Positions 46,058-54,762 are shown, numbered from the stretch's first letter. The stretch is 64,000 nucleotides of DNA from Planctomycetota bacterium (GCA_029550525.1 JAKPHF010000062.1:310001-374000), one strand, 5' to 3'. Notes: generated from the sequence alone by a model not told the origin. Program-made: numbers and translations.

Positions 46058-46995
46058 CCATGCGACCGAAGCTCGCTCGAGCGACCGCACCGTTACACCA
46101 CCGGGCCTGCGCCTTTACGCTGATCGAAGTGCTCGTGGTGGTCGCGATCATCGCACTGCTCATCTCGATTCTGCTTCCCTCGCTGAGCGCCGCCCGTGAT
46201 GAAGCCCGCAAAGTGGTGTGCACGACCAATCTCCACCAGATCGGCATCGCTTCCGCTTCCTACCTCGATGCGAACCGGAACCGATATCCGTGGGGACCGG
46301 GCAAGACCGATGTCTTCTCCCATTACTTTGCCGGTGAGACGGACAAAGGCGACGGTCCCGGATCGAGATGGAGCAGTTGGTATGGCCCCGGCACGACGCG
46401 CCATACGCCGGCGAGCGAACGGCCGTTGAATAAGTATCTGATCGGACGCAGCCTCGGCAAGAGGTCGGATGCCAAACTCCCGGTGTTCAGATGCCCGACC
46501 GACAACGGCGTTCGCAGCCGCGGGAACTTCGATGAACCCTCGTCCACCAATCCCTGCTACTACGTCCTGGGGACCAGCTACGAAGCAAACATCATCTGGC
46601 AGCTCTATGTCCAGCAGAAGGAGAACTTGACCGGAGAGGCTTACAGCAAGCGCATTGAGTATTTGAAAAACCGGCTCATTTTCATCTTTGAAAAGAAAGG
46701 CGCCAGCCGGGCGGTCCTGGCCTTCGAAGATCCGGCGGATTGCACGCTCGGCGGTGTGCTTTATAACTGGCATCCAGACCTGCGTTACATAGGTTGGCAT
46801 CGTCGGCCGAATTTCTACTCGTCGCTGTTCCTCGACGGGCATGCCGAGAATCTGTACATGGCCCACAAGAAGGTGCTGGACTACAGCTATACGGGGGTGG
46901 GTGGGTCCATCAATCCCACCTGCAACCCGGCCAGCGGCAATTGCCTGAACGGCGATGCCCGCTGGATCGTCCGGCAGGACTGGAAAGAACAGTAG
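46054..46995 (+). CDS. Type II/IV pseudopilin-like protein
   Basis: A 313-residue protein with a prepilin leader and N-terminal helix, CAFTLIEVLVVVAIIALLISILLPSLSAARDEA. The mature protein is expected to begin at F of FTLIE after cleavage, although the usual Gly before Phe is Ala here. A C-terminal LFLDGHAENLYMAHKK follows WHRRPNFYS, a variant of the H-X9-DG motif of planctomycete prepilin-processing-associated proteins. The ATG at 46054 overlaps the stop of the upstream gene. It is probably membrane-bound and assembled with the next pseudopilin. Confidence 0.85.
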   Translation: MTMRPKLARATAPLHHRACAFTLIEVLVVVAIIALLISILLPSLSAARDEARKVVCTTNLHQIGIASASYLDANRNRYPWGPGKTDVFSHYFAGETDKGDGPGSRWSSWYGPGTTRHTPASERPLNKYLIGRSLGKRSDAKLPVFRCPTDNGVRSRGNFDEPSSTNPCYYVLGTSYEANIIWQLYVQQKENLTGEAYSKRIEYLKNRLIFIFEKKGASRAVLAFEDPADCTLGGVLYNWHPDLRYIGWHRRPNFYSSLFLDGHAENLYMAHKKVLDYSYTGVGGSINPTCNPASGNCLNGDARWIVRQDWKEQ

Positions 46996-47032
46996 AGCGG
47001 CCGGCCTCGGGGCACCGGCTTGGCGAATGCCG

Positions 47033-47051
47033 AGCGGGCATTCTGCCCGCC
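47033..47051. repeat. GC palindrome, GGCGGGC type
   Basis: Inverted repeat GCGGGC-ATTCT-GCCCGC in the gap between the two pseudopilin genes; same family as 3455, 6035, 6090 and 54695. Confidence 0.7.
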
Positions 47052-47216
47052 TGAGATGGGTGAGAAGCCCGTCTCGCGAAGCCGTCATCCGCGCGAATCG
47101 GATGGAACGGAGACAGTACTGACATCGGATGATGTTCGTGACTTCGCACGTTCTCGTGCAAGCAGCAAAGTGTTTCAAATCAGTTTGTCGCAGAATCAAA
47201 CATCCCCAGGTGCCCT

Positions 47217-48098
47217 ATGCGCTATATCACGAATGCTCCGGCAGCACGCGTTGGTCGTGCCTGTCGCAACGATCGCGGGCGCAGTATGTATGGCTTCACA
47301 CTGATCGAAATCCTCGTGGTGGTGGCCATCATCGCCCTGCTCATTTCCATTCTGCTGCCCTCGCTGGCGGTGGCTCGCGAGACGAGCCGGCGCGTAATGT
47401 GCGGCACGCAGCTCGCCGAGATGACCAAGGGCCTGACCATGTACCACGGCGAGAACAAGGACTTTCTGCCCGGCCCCATTCATGCCGGCCTCGAACTGGA
47501 GACCGTGGACAAAATAGCGAGCTACGACCACGAGACATGGCACTTGCCGAGCTTCCTGCGCAAGTACTTCTCGGATGCGGGAAGGAAAGGCAAGCTGACG
47601 GACCGGGTGATCAAATGCCCGACCGCGGACAAGCTGGGAGGAACGGTCAACCGATGGGGCGCGAACGAAGCCATGCGTCCGTTCACCTACGCCCTGAACA
47701 ACTGGGCAGCGTCCAGCGCCGCCAACCGGCCGGGCACGGTGCCGGAACGATACTTCGGCTGGCCCGACACGTTCTGGACGTCCGGCAGTAGCAGCACCGG
47801 CCGATTCATCGCCCGGGTCGATGCGCCCGACGATTCGAAACCGAAGCGAATGGGTCAGATTCCCCAACCGGGACGCGAGTGGGCCATTGGCGACGCATTC
47901 CGCTACACGGACGACAACCGGCCGCCACTGAGACCCGGAAAGAAACACGGCGACTGGCGACTAGGAACCTATCAGTCGGATTGGGCCGTGGAGATCCCGA
48001 CCAGCCCCTATCACGACAAGGGTATCAACGTGGCTTTGTTTGATGGCCACATCGAGTATCAGCGGCCCTGGCGGGGTTCGGTCAATCACCCGCGGTAA
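47217..48098 (+). CDS. Type II/IV pseudopilin-like protein, H-X9-DG type
   Basis: A 293-residue protein with a class III signal MYGFTLIEILVVVAIIALLISILLPSLAVARETSRR; the leader peptidase would cut after the Gly of GFTLIE. The tail contains HDKGINVALFDGHIEY, an exact H-X9-DG signature. It resembles the preceding pseudopilin in the first 45 residues and shares a similar general layout (MCGTQLAEMTKGLTMYHGENKDFLPG against VCTTNLHQIGIASASYLDANRNRYPWG). ATG 47217 has a weak AGG upstream; 47286 would leave too short a leader. The gap before it holds a GC palindrome. Confidence 0.85.
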   Translation: MRYITNAPAARVGRACRNDRGRSMYGFTLIEILVVVAIIALLISILLPSLAVARETSRRVMCGTQLAEMTKGLTMYHGENKDFLPGPIHAGLELETVDKIASYDHETWHLPSFLRKYFSDAGRKGKLTDRVIKCPTADKLGGTVNRWGANEAMRPFTYALNNWAASSAANRPGTVPERYFGWPDTFWTSGSSSTGRFIARVDAPDDSKPKRMGQIPQPGREWAIGDAFRYTDDNRPPLRPGKKHGDWRLGTYQSDWAVEIPTSPYHDKGINVALFDGHIEYQRPWRGSVNHPR

Positions 48099-48262
48099 CA
48101 GTGCCGCTCTCAGCGCACAGCTTCCGTACGGCAGCCTGGGAACACAGGCTCTGGCCCCGTTCGAGGCAAGCGAGGCGCCCACCCCCTTCCCCCAGAACGG
48201 CGATGGATCGCCTCCACTCGTCACTGCGTCCTACGACTGAGAACAATCGGGATCCGCGCGTC

Positions 48263-48291
48263 TTACGCCTACGGACGGTTGGCGGTATAAC
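48263..48291 (+). promoter_or_regulatory. Candidate promoter of the isomerase-like gene
   Basis: TTACGC (48263-48268), a 17-bp spacer and TATAAC (48286-48291), 34 bp before the ATG at 48326. The -35 is poor, so the call is tentative. No gene is seen in 48099-48325. Confidence 0.35.
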
Positions 48292-48325
48292 AGACGCGGC
48301 CTCGAGCCGATGAGAAGGAGACCCG

Positions 48326-49273
48326 ATGATGCATTCCGCTAAGACCCCCTCGCGCCGGCAATTTCTCGCCGGTTCAGCCGCGATCGGCGCTACGATGATT
48401 TCGATGAAAACGCTGCGACACGGGCTATTGGCCGCTTCAACCCGGCCCGCCGCTACGGACAGCCACCCCGAACGCTGGCAAATCGGCTGCTATACGCGGC
48501 CCTGGGCCGATCACGAATACCCCGTGGCCCTCGACGCCATCGCCGAGGCCGGGTTCAAATATGTCGGCCTGATGACTACCAAGTCGCCGTCGCACCTGGT
48601 GATCTCCGCGGCCACCACGCCAGAGGAGGCTCAGCGAGTGGCCGAGGAGGTGCGCAAACGCGACCTCCAGGTACTGTCGGTCTACGGCGGTGACATCCCC
48701 GTCGACCAATCGCTGGAGGCAGGCATCGCCGGGCTTCGCCGGATCATCGACAGCTGCGCGACCGTCGGCTCGGCCACGCTCCTCATGGGCGGCATCGGAA
48801 ACGAGAAGCTATACGACGCGTACTACAAGGCCATCGCCGAGTGCTGCGACTACGCCGCGGAGAAGAAGCTGCATATCACGATCAAACCGCACGGCGGCAT
48901 GAATGCCACGGGACCGCAGTGTCGCAAGTGCATTGAGCGTGTCGGCCATCAGAACTTCCGGCTGTGGTACGATCCCGGCAACATCTTCTACTACTCCAAC
49001 GGCGAGTTGAACCCCGTCGACGACGCCCCCAGCGTGGACGGACTCGTGACCGGCATGTGCGTGAAGGACTACGAGCATCCCAAGAAGGTGGACGTCACGC
49101 CGGGCACGGGCCAGGTGGACTTCAGGACGGTCCTCGCCCGGTTGAAGAAAGGCGGCCTGCGCGGCGGCCCGCTGGTCATCGAATGTCTGACAAGCCGCCC
49201 CACGCTGCCCGCCCGCCACGAGGAAGCCCGCAAGGCCAAGGCGTTCCTGGAACGAATCACGGCCGAGCTTTGA
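48326..49273 (+). CDS. Tat-exported sugar isomerase/epimerase-like TIM-barrel protein
   Basis: A 315-residue xylose-isomerase-like (AP endonuclease 2 superfamily) protein. The Tat signal is MMHSAKTPSRRQFLAGSAAIGATMISM. The barrel shows WQIGCYTRPWADHEYPVALDAIAEAGFKYVGL, AAEKKLHITIKPHGGMNATGP, FRLWYDPGNIFYYSNGELNP and VKDYEHPKK, with metal-binding residues expected in the Lys/His/Asp/Glu-rich loops. GTGQVDFRTVLARLKKGG and PLVIECLTS close the barrel. AAGGAGA precedes ATG 48326. Exported members in planctomycetes often accompany Gfo/Idh/MocA oxidoreductases. The substrate is not known. Confidence 0.85.
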   Translation: MMHSAKTPSRRQFLAGSAAIGATMISMKTLRHGLLAASTRPAATDSHPERWQIGCYTRPWADHEYPVALDAIAEAGFKYVGLMTTKSPSHLVISAATTPEEAQRVAEEVRKRDLQVLSVYGGDIPVDQSLEAGIAGLRRIIDSCATVGSATLLMGGIGNEKLYDAYYKAIAECCDYAAEKKLHITIKPHGGMNATGPQCRKCIERVGHQNFRLWYDPGNIFYYSNGELNPVDDAPSVDGLVTGMCVKDYEHPKKVDVTPGTGQVDFRTVLARLKKGGLRGGPLVIECLTSRPTLPARHEEARKAKAFLERITAEL

Positions 49274-49451
49274 AGACTCCGACTTCAGTGTTGCTTTCAC
49301 CCGCCGTCCGGTCGAAGGCGGATTGTTGACCGCCAGGCCGTCAGAACCTAAGCTGGCCTCACTTTCTTGCCCCCGGGCCTGTTCGGCACGCGGGCCAGGG
49401 TGGGCGGGAAGGGACAGAGCGTTACCATCGGGCCAAATGAGGAACTGATTC

Positions 49452-50090
49452 ATGCCGGATCTGAACAAGCTGTCGGAAGCGATTCTGAAGGGCGACGCCA
49501 AGGGCGCCGAGGCCATCACTCGCGAGGCCATCGAGGCCAAGGTGGACCCGCAGGAACTGGTCAACAAGTACATGATTCCGGCCATGGACGAGGTCGGCCG
49601 CAAGTTCGAGGCGGATGAGTTGTTCGTGCCCGAACTGCTGGTGACCGCCCGGGCCATGAAGAAGGCGCTGGAAGTGGTCAAGCCGCTCCTGGCCGCCACG
49701 GGGGCCAAGCCCATTGGCAAAGTGGTCGTGGGCACGGTCAAGGGCGACCTGCACGACATCGGCAAGAATCTCGTGGCGTCCATGCTGGAAGGGGCGGGCT
49801 TCGAAGTCATCGACCTGGGCGTCGACGTGGGGCCCGAGAAGTTCATCGCCGCGGTCAAGGAGCACTCGCCCAACATCGTGGCTCTGTCCGCTCTGCTGAC
49901 CACGACTATGCCCTCGATGAAGACGACCATCGAGCAACTCTCGGCGGCCGGGCTGCGCGACAAGGTGAAGATCATCATCGGCGGCGCACCGGTCACGCAG
50001 GATTACGCCAACGAGATCGGAGCCGACGGCTACAGCGAGAACGCCAACGGGGCTGTCGGTCTGGCTCGCCAGATCGTGAACGCGGCCTGA
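49452..50090 (+). CDS. Corrinoid (B12-binding) methyl-carrier protein
   Basis: A 212-residue cobalamin carrier of the MtaC/MtbC/MtgC type. The N-terminal helical cap (MPDLNKLSEAILKGDAKGAEAITREAIEAKVDPQELVNKYMIPAMDEVGRKFE) and the Rossmann B12 domain with GDLHDIGKN (D99-x-H101-x-x-G104; His is the lower cobalt ligand) are clear. VSALLTTTMPSMKTTIEQL and GGAPVTQDYANEIGADGYSENA complete the domain. It carries a methyl group between a substrate-specific methyltransferase and an acceptor. It is followed on the same strand by DUF1638 and a RACo-type activator, so it forms a corrinoid module. No MtaB, MttB or MtbA-like methyltransferase gene lies within the window. Confidence 0.92.
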   Translation: MPDLNKLSEAILKGDAKGAEAITREAIEAKVDPQELVNKYMIPAMDEVGRKFEADELFVPELLVTARAMKKALEVVKPLLAATGAKPIGKVVVGTVKGDLHDIGKNLVASMLEGAGFEVIDLGVDVGPEKFIAAVKEHSPNIVALSALLTTTMPSMKTTIEQLSAAGLRDKVKIIIGGAPVTQDYANEIGADGYSENANGAVGLARQIVNAA

Positions 50091-50163
50091 GCGTCGAACT
50101 GACGACGGCGCGAGCGTCCGACTGACGTTGGCTCTGCACGAGAAGGCACCAAGCTGACGAGAG

Positions 50164-50186
50164 GCGGCGGGGTTCAGCCCCGCCGC
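50164..50186. repeat. GC palindrome, CGGCGGGG type
   Basis: Inverted repeat GCGGCGGGG-TTCAG-CCCCGCCGC with flank TCGCT, matching 7246-7266. It lies between the corrinoid and DUF1638 genes. Confidence 0.7.
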
Positions 50187-50208
50187 TCGCTTTAGGGTGA
50201 ACGCCCGC

Positions 50209-50958
50209 ATGCGAGAAGCGAGCCGCCGCAAGCTGATCAGTTGCGAGATCTTCTACCGCGAAATGTGCGCGGTCGTGGCACGCTCTCCGTGGCCTGTGGA
50301 CATCGAGTTTCTGCCCAAGGGGCTGCACGACATCGGGGCGGCCGGCATGCGGGCCCGCGTGCAGGAGGCGGTGGATCGCGTGGACACCACGCGGTACGAG
50401 GCCATTCTCCTGGGTTACGGGCTGTGCAACAACGGCATCGCCGGCCTGACCGCCCCGGCGATCCCCATCGTCGTGCCACGGGCTCACGACTGCATCACGC
50501 TGTTCTTCGGAAGCCGTTTCCGTTATCTCGGGTACTTCAACAGCAGGCCCGGCACGTACTTCAAGACCACCGGCTGGATCGAGCGCGGCACGGACGCCGG
50601 CGAACTGCGGCAACTTTCGGTGTCGCACCAACTGGGCATGGACCAGACGTACGAGGAGTTGGTGGCCAAGTACGGCGAGGACAACGCCCAGTACCTGTGG
50701 GACACACTGTGCAACACGCTGCGCAACTACAAGCAGTTGACGTTCATCGAGATGGGCATCGAACCGGACGATCGCTTCGAGCGGCAGACCCGCGATGAGG
50801 CCGCCCGGCGCGGCTGGACGTTCGAGAAGGTCCGCGGCGACATGACGCTGATCGAACGGCTGATCAACGGCCCCTGGGACGAGGCCGATTTCCTCGTCGT
50901 GCCGCCCGGCCGGCGCATCGTGTCACGCACGAATGACGCCATCATCGACTTGCAATAG
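50209..50958 (+). CDS. DUF1638-family protein
   Basis: A 249-residue protein recognised as DUF1638 from ISCEIFYREMC near the start, YEAILLGYGLCNNGIAGL (residues about 62-80), VPRAHDCITLFFGSR and TYFKTTGWIERG. Conserved cysteines in SCEIFYREMC, GLCNNG and HDCITL could ligate a metal. The function of DUF1638 is not known to me, but it typically travels with corrinoid proteins and RACo-like activators, as here. Start ATG 50209 has AGGGTG upstream; GTG 50197 is an alternative. Repeat arrays fill the 101 bp to the next gene. Confidence 0.85.
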   Translation: MREASRRKLISCEIFYREMCAVVARSPWPVDIEFLPKGLHDIGAAGMRARVQEAVDRVDTTRYEAILLGYGLCNNGIAGLTAPAIPIVVPRAHDCITLFFGSRFRYLGYFNSRPGTYFKTTGWIERGTDAGELRQLSVSHQLGMDQTYEELVAKYGEDNAQYLWDTLCNTLRNYKQLTFIEMGIEPDDRFERQTRDEAARRGWTFEKVRGDMTLIERLINGPWDEADFLVVPPGRRIVSRTNDAIIDLQ

Positions 50959-50976
50959 CAAGAGGATAAAACAAAC

Positions 50977-51000
50977 CACAGAGGCAGCGAGACACAGAGC
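50977..51000 (+). repeat. 8-bp array, CACAGAGG type
   Basis: Units CACAGAGG, CAGCGAGA and CACAGAGC, in tandem with the heptad array that starts 2 bp later. Confidence 0.65.
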
Positions 51001-51001
51001 C

Positions 51002-51036
51002 AGTCTCCTGGCTCCAGTCTTCTGTCTCCCATCTCC
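51002..51036 (-). repeat. Heptad array, GGAGACA type
   Basis: On the minus strand five exact 7-bp units: GGAGATG, GGAGACA, GAAGACT, GGAGCCA and GGAGACT. It lies between the DUF1638 gene and the RACo gene. Confidence 0.75.
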
Positions 51037-51059
51037 TCTTTCCGGTATCCTGTGCTTCC

Positions 51060-52583
51060 ATGAGCGAAACGGTATCCATCGAGCTGCAGCCGCTGGGACG
51101 GCGTTTTGAGGTAGCGCGAGGCACCGCGCTGCAGGACGTGCTGTTCGCACACGGCGTGGAGTTCCCCTGCGGCGGCCACGGACGGTGTAAGGGTTGCCGC
51201 GTGCGAGTAGTGGCAGGCGAACTGCCGATCACCGCCAAGGAGCGCGAAGTCCTGAACACGAGCGAGATCGCCGCGGGCTGGCGGCTGGCCTGCTGCGGGC
51301 GAGCTGACGGCGACCTCACGCTCGATATCGGGCAGTGGGAAGAGACCATCCTGGCCGACAACTCACAGTTCGCGTTCACGCCGAAGGACGGCCTGGGCGT
51401 GGCGGTCGATCTGGGCACGACGACGTTGGTGGCTCAACTGGTCGATCGGCAGACCGGTCGCGTGCTGGCGGTCGAATCGGCGTTGAATCCGCAGGCGGCC
51501 TACGGCGCCGACATCATGAGCCGCGTGCAGTTCGGCGTGGAGCCGGCCGGCCGCGAAAAACTCCGCGACCTCATCCGCACAGCCATCGGCGGGATGGTCG
51601 AGCGGCTCCAGCGTGAGGCAGGCGACGGCGGCACCATCCAGCGCGTCGCCATCGTCGGCAACACGGTCATGCATCACCTGTTCTGCGGCCTGGACGTGAC
51701 GCCGCTGTCCATCGTGCCCTTCGAGACCGACCACGCCGGCTTACAGTCGTTCACCGCCGCCGACCTGGGCTGGCACGCGTTGCCGAGCCATTCGCGGATC
51801 GACTTCCTGCCCGCCCTGGGCAGCTTCGTGGGCAGCGACATTCTCGCGGGCGTCCTGGCCACCCGGCTGCACGAGAGCGACGCGCCGGTGGGCCTGGTGG
51901 ATCTGGGCACCAACGGCGAGATCGTCGTCGGCAACCGCGAGCGCATGCTGTGCGCGTCCACGGCGGCCGGTCCGGCGTTCGAAGGCGCCCGCATTTCCAT
52001 GGGTATGCGGGCCGCGACCGGGGCCATTTCCGAAGTCCGCGTCAAAGGCGACACACTCACCTGTCACGTGATCGGGAACACGGCCCCGCGAGGAATCTGC
52101 GGCAGCGGACTGGTCGATGCAGTAGCCGCGGGTCTGGAGCTGGGTACCATTCAGCCAACCGGCCGGCTCGCCGACGGCGCGAAGGAATGGGTGTTGGCCG
52201 AGCCGGTCCGTCTCACGCAAGGCGACATCCGCGAGCTGCAACTGGCCAAGGCCGCCATCCACGCGGGCATCGGTCTGCTCATCGAGCAATGGGGCATCCA
52301 GCCACGAGAGCTCTCGACGTTGTACATCGCCGGCGCGTTCGGCAACTACATCAACCTGACCAGTGCTCGGCGCATCGGCCTGATCGACTTCGACCTCGAC
52401 CGCGTGCGGGTGGTAGGCAACACTGCCCTGCTCGGGGCCAAGATGGCCTTGTTCGACGAAGATGCGAACCAGTATGCGGGCCTGCTGGGCAAGATCGATC
52501 ACGTACCGCTGGCGTCCGATGCAAAGTTCATGGACGCGTACGTGGACGCGATGACGTTCCCGGAGAATCGCTCTGAGCGATGA
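51060..52583 (+). CDS. Reductive activator of corrinoid proteins (RACo type)
   Basis: A 507-residue ATP-dependent iron-sulfur protein that returns inactive Co(II) corrinoid to Co(I). The N-terminal ferredoxin domain has CGGHGRCKGC (Cys37, 43, 46) and a fourth Cys at about 78 in LACCGRADGD, for a [2Fe-2S] cluster. The C-terminal ASKHA part shows GVAVDLGTTTLVAQLVD (ATP phosphate loop), VGNTVMHHLFCGL, VDLGTNGEIVVGN and YIAGAFGNYINLTSARRIGLID. It is the third gene of the corrinoid module and is shorter than characterised RACo. The stop codon at 52581-52583 lies within a heptad array. The downstream metXW gene is convergent. Confidence 0.9.
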   Translation: MSETVSIELQPLGRRFEVARGTALQDVLFAHGVEFPCGGHGRCKGCRVRVVAGELPITAKEREVLNTSEIAAGWRLACCGRADGDLTLDIGQWEETILADNSQFAFTPKDGLGVAVDLGTTTLVAQLVDRQTGRVLAVESALNPQAAYGADIMSRVQFGVEPAGREKLRDLIRTAIGGMVERLQREAGDGGTIQRVAIVGNTVMHHLFCGLDVTPLSIVPFETDHAGLQSFTAADLGWHALPSHSRIDFLPALGSFVGSDILAGVLATRLHESDAPVGLVDLGTNGEIVVGNRERMLCASTAAGPAFEGARISMGMRAATGAISEVRVKGDTLTCHVIGNTAPRGICGSGLVDAVAAGLELGTIQPTGRLADGAKEWVLAEPVRLTQGDIRELQLAKAAIHAGIGLLIEQWGIQPRELSTLYIAGAFGNYINLTSARRIGLIDFDLDRVRVVGNTALLGAKMALFDEDANQYAGLLGKIDHVPLASDAKFMDAYVDAMTFPENRSER

Positions 52584-52596
52584 GCCGTAAGCCAGA
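52576..52596 (+). repeat. Heptad array overlapping the RACo stop codon
   Basis: Units AGCGATG, AGCCGTA and AGCCAGA in 7-bp steps; the RACo TGA stop is inside the first and second units. It faces the inverted array at 52718-52749. Confidence 0.75.
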
Positions 52597-52717
52597 GAAG
52601 ACGGCGGGCGTGCAGGTTCTTGTCGCGAGAAATCCGACGTGGTCCCCCCTGAAATCGCGAAAGTCAAAAGCCGTGGGCGCGAGCCTACGGTCCACCGTGT
52701 CCACGATCATACATAAT

Positions 52718-52749
52718 GGCTCATAGCTCACAGCTCATGGCTCACAGCT
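52718..52749 (-). repeat. Heptad array downstream of metXW
   Basis: On the minus strand units AGCTGTG, AGCCATG, AGCTGTG and AGCTATG and a partial unit, starting 2 bp after the metXW TGA stop. It faces the array at 52576-52596 across the convergent gene junction. Confidence 0.75.
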
Positions 52750-52751
52750 TT

Positions 52752-54608
52752 TCACGCATGCGAGCTGATGACGAAAATGACTTCCGACGCCCGCAGATTC
52801 GGCAGGAAATGCACTTCCTCACGGTAGCCTTCGACCAGCGGGATGCGCTGCAGGATGCGGATGCCGTTGTCGCGGCAGAAGTCCTCGAAGTCCGCAATCG
52901 ACAGGAAATGCCGATTGGGCGTGTTGTACCATCGGAACGGCAGCGTTTCGGTGACCGGGGCCCGGCCCATGGCCATCTGCCAGCGGCTCTTCCAGTAGCC
53001 GAAGTTGGGGAAGCTGACGATGCCCTTTCGGCCGATGCGCAACATCTCGCGCAAGACGCGATCGGGCCGAACCAGCGTCTGCAGCGTGTGCGAGAGGATG
53101 ACGTAGTCGTACGAATTCGTCGCGAACGAACCGAGTTCCTTCTCGATGTTCAGATCCACCACCCGCAAGCCGCGGTCGATGGACTCGCAGAGATCGGCCT
53201 GGACCACCTCCACGCCGAGGCCGTCCACATTCTTGCGCTGTTGTAGCCGGGCCAAGAGCACGCCGCGTCCGCAGCCAAGGTCGAGCACCTTGCTGCCCGG
53301 CTCGATGAGATCCTCGATCCGCTCGTAATCGACGCGGCGACGCCTCCAGGTGGACTCGACGTCCGGCTTCTGGCGGTAGGGATGCAGGTCGTCGCCGTTG
53401 CTCAGCACGGGCCGACCCTGCACGCGGGACAGAAAACCGTTGATGAGCCGGCCCAGCACTTCAGGCTCGAGCAGGAAGGCGTCGTGGCCGTAAGGCGAGT
53501 CGACCTCGGTGTACGAGACATCCTTGTTGTTGGCCAGCAGGGCATCGACGATCTGCCGTGACTGGGCGGGCGTGAAAAGCCAGTCGCTCGAGAAGCTGAT
53601 CACCAGAAACTTCGCCTGCACGTCGCGGAAGGCCGCCTCGAGCGTTCCGTGCTGGGCGGCCAGGTCGTAATAGTCGACGGCCTTGGTGATGTACAGATAG
53701 CTGTTGGCGTCGAACCGATCGACGAAGATCCGGCCCTGGTAGTCGAGGTAGGTCTCGACGGAAAACTCGCTGCCGAAGTCGTACTTGTAGCGGTCGGCGT
53801 TGCGGAGCTGGCGGCCGAACTTCTCGTGCATGCCCTGCTCGGACAGGTACGTGATATGGCCGACCATGCGGGCGATGGCCAAGCCCTTTTCGGGCGCGGG
53901 CCCGTCGTGATATTGCCCGTTGGCGAAGTTGGCGTCGGCAAGGATGGCGTGGCGGCCGACCGCGTCGAAGGCGATCGACTGGGCGTTCAGCCGGGCCGTG
54001 GTGGCCACCGGAATGGCCGACGCCACGCTCTCCGGATAGCGCACCGTCCACTCCAGCACCTGCATGCCCCCCATCGAGCCGCCGATGACGCAGAGCAGCT
54101 TGTCGATACCCAGGTACTCGATCAGGCGCTTCTGAACCTTGACCATGTCCTGGATGGTGATGACGGGGAAGTCCAGCCCCCAGCGTTTGCCGGTCGCCGG
54201 GTTAATGCTCGACGGGCCGGTGGTGCCCTTGCAGCCGCCCAACACGTTGGAGCAGATCACGAAGTAGCGGTTGGTGTCGATGCCTTTGCCGGGCCCGACC
54301 ATGACCTCCCACCAGCCGGGCTTGCGGTCAGTCTCGCTGTGGTAGCCGGCCACGTGGGCATCGCCGGTGAGAGCGTGACACACGAGAATGGCGTTGTCGC
54401 GAGCGGCATTCAGCGTGCCGTACGTCTCGTACGCCACCTGGATGGGCCCCAGCGTACGCCCGCATTCCAAGCGCAGCTCATCCCCTGGCTGGTCGAACAA
54501 CGTGACCGTCTGCGTCTGGACCAGCCCGACCGAACCGGCGAATTTGTCGGGTTGTGGCTCTGCAATCACCGCGTCCACGCGATCAGTATATCCGCGCCTA
54601 GCCGGCAT
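52752..54608 (-). CDS. metX: Fused homoserine O-acetyltransferase and MetW
   Basis: A 618-residue bifunctional polypeptide. Residues 1-400 are MetX, transferring an acetyl group from acetyl-CoA to homoserine. The alpha/beta-hydrolase triad is Ser178 (GGSMGGMQ), Asp342 (SSDWLF) and His375 (GHDAFLLEPE). Residues about 425-618 are a MetW-type SAM-binding protein: RVDYERIEDLIEPGSKVLDLGCGRGVLLARLQ, then VILSHTLQTLVRPDRVLREMLRIGRKGIVSFPNFGYWKSRWQMAMGRAPVTETLPFRWYNTPNRHFLSIADFEDFC. In most bacteria metX and metW are adjacent separate genes. The reading frame is unbroken across the join (about residues 400-425). It is convergent with RACo and upstream of no other minus-strand gene in a close spacing; metY lies 154 bp upstream. 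Confidence 0.93.
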   Translation of the reverse strand: MPARRGYTDRVDAVIAEPQPDKFAGSVGLVQTQTVTLFDQPGDELRLECGRTLGPIQVAYETYGTLNAARDNAILVCHALTGDAHVAGYHSETDRKPGWWEVMVGPGKGIDTNRYFVICSNVLGGCKGTTGPSSINPATGKRWGLDFPVITIQDMVKVQKRLIEYLGIDKLLCVIGGSMGGMQVLEWTVRYPESVASAIPVATTARLNAQSIAFDAVGRHAILADANFANGQYHDGPAPEKGLAIARMVGHITYLSEQGMHEKFGRQLRNADRYKYDFGSEFSVETYLDYQGRIFVDRFDANSYLYITKAVDYYDLAAQHGTLEAAFRDVQAKFLVISFSSDWLFTPAQSRQIVDALLANNKDVSYTEVDSPYGHDAFLLEPEVLGRLINGFLSRVQGRPVLSNGDDLHPYRQKPDVESTWRRRRVDYERIEDLIEPGSKVLDLGCGRGVLLARLQQRKNVDGLGVEVVQADLCESIDRGLRVVDLNIEKELGSFATNSYDYVILSHTLQTLVRPDRVLREMLRIGRKGIVSFPNFGYWKSRWQMAMGRAPVTETLPFRWYNTPNRHFLSIADFEDFCRDNGIRILQRIPLVEGYREEVHFLPNLRASEVIFVISSHA

Positions 54609-54694
54609 ACCAAACCGCTTCAGCTCACTTCCGGTCGGGCGGAATAGCCCCCCGGGATCACCGTCGCGAGACCGGTTCGTCGCAACCGGTCGGA

Positions 54695-54712
54695 GGCGGG
54701 CAGGATGCCCGT
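54695..54712. repeat. GC palindrome, GGCGGGC type
   Basis: GGCGGGC-AGGAT-GCCCGT in the gap between metXW and metY; one end base deviates from the perfect palindrome. Confidence 0.6.
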
Positions 54713-54762
54713 CTTCCCGAAAGTCGGCAACCGGAAGCGGCGCTGCGGACCGTTTACACCTC

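Noticed and set aside
19242..52749. The heptad arrays as a CRISPR array
   Set aside because: Units are 7 bp, adjacent without spacers, and too short; no cas genes occur in the window.
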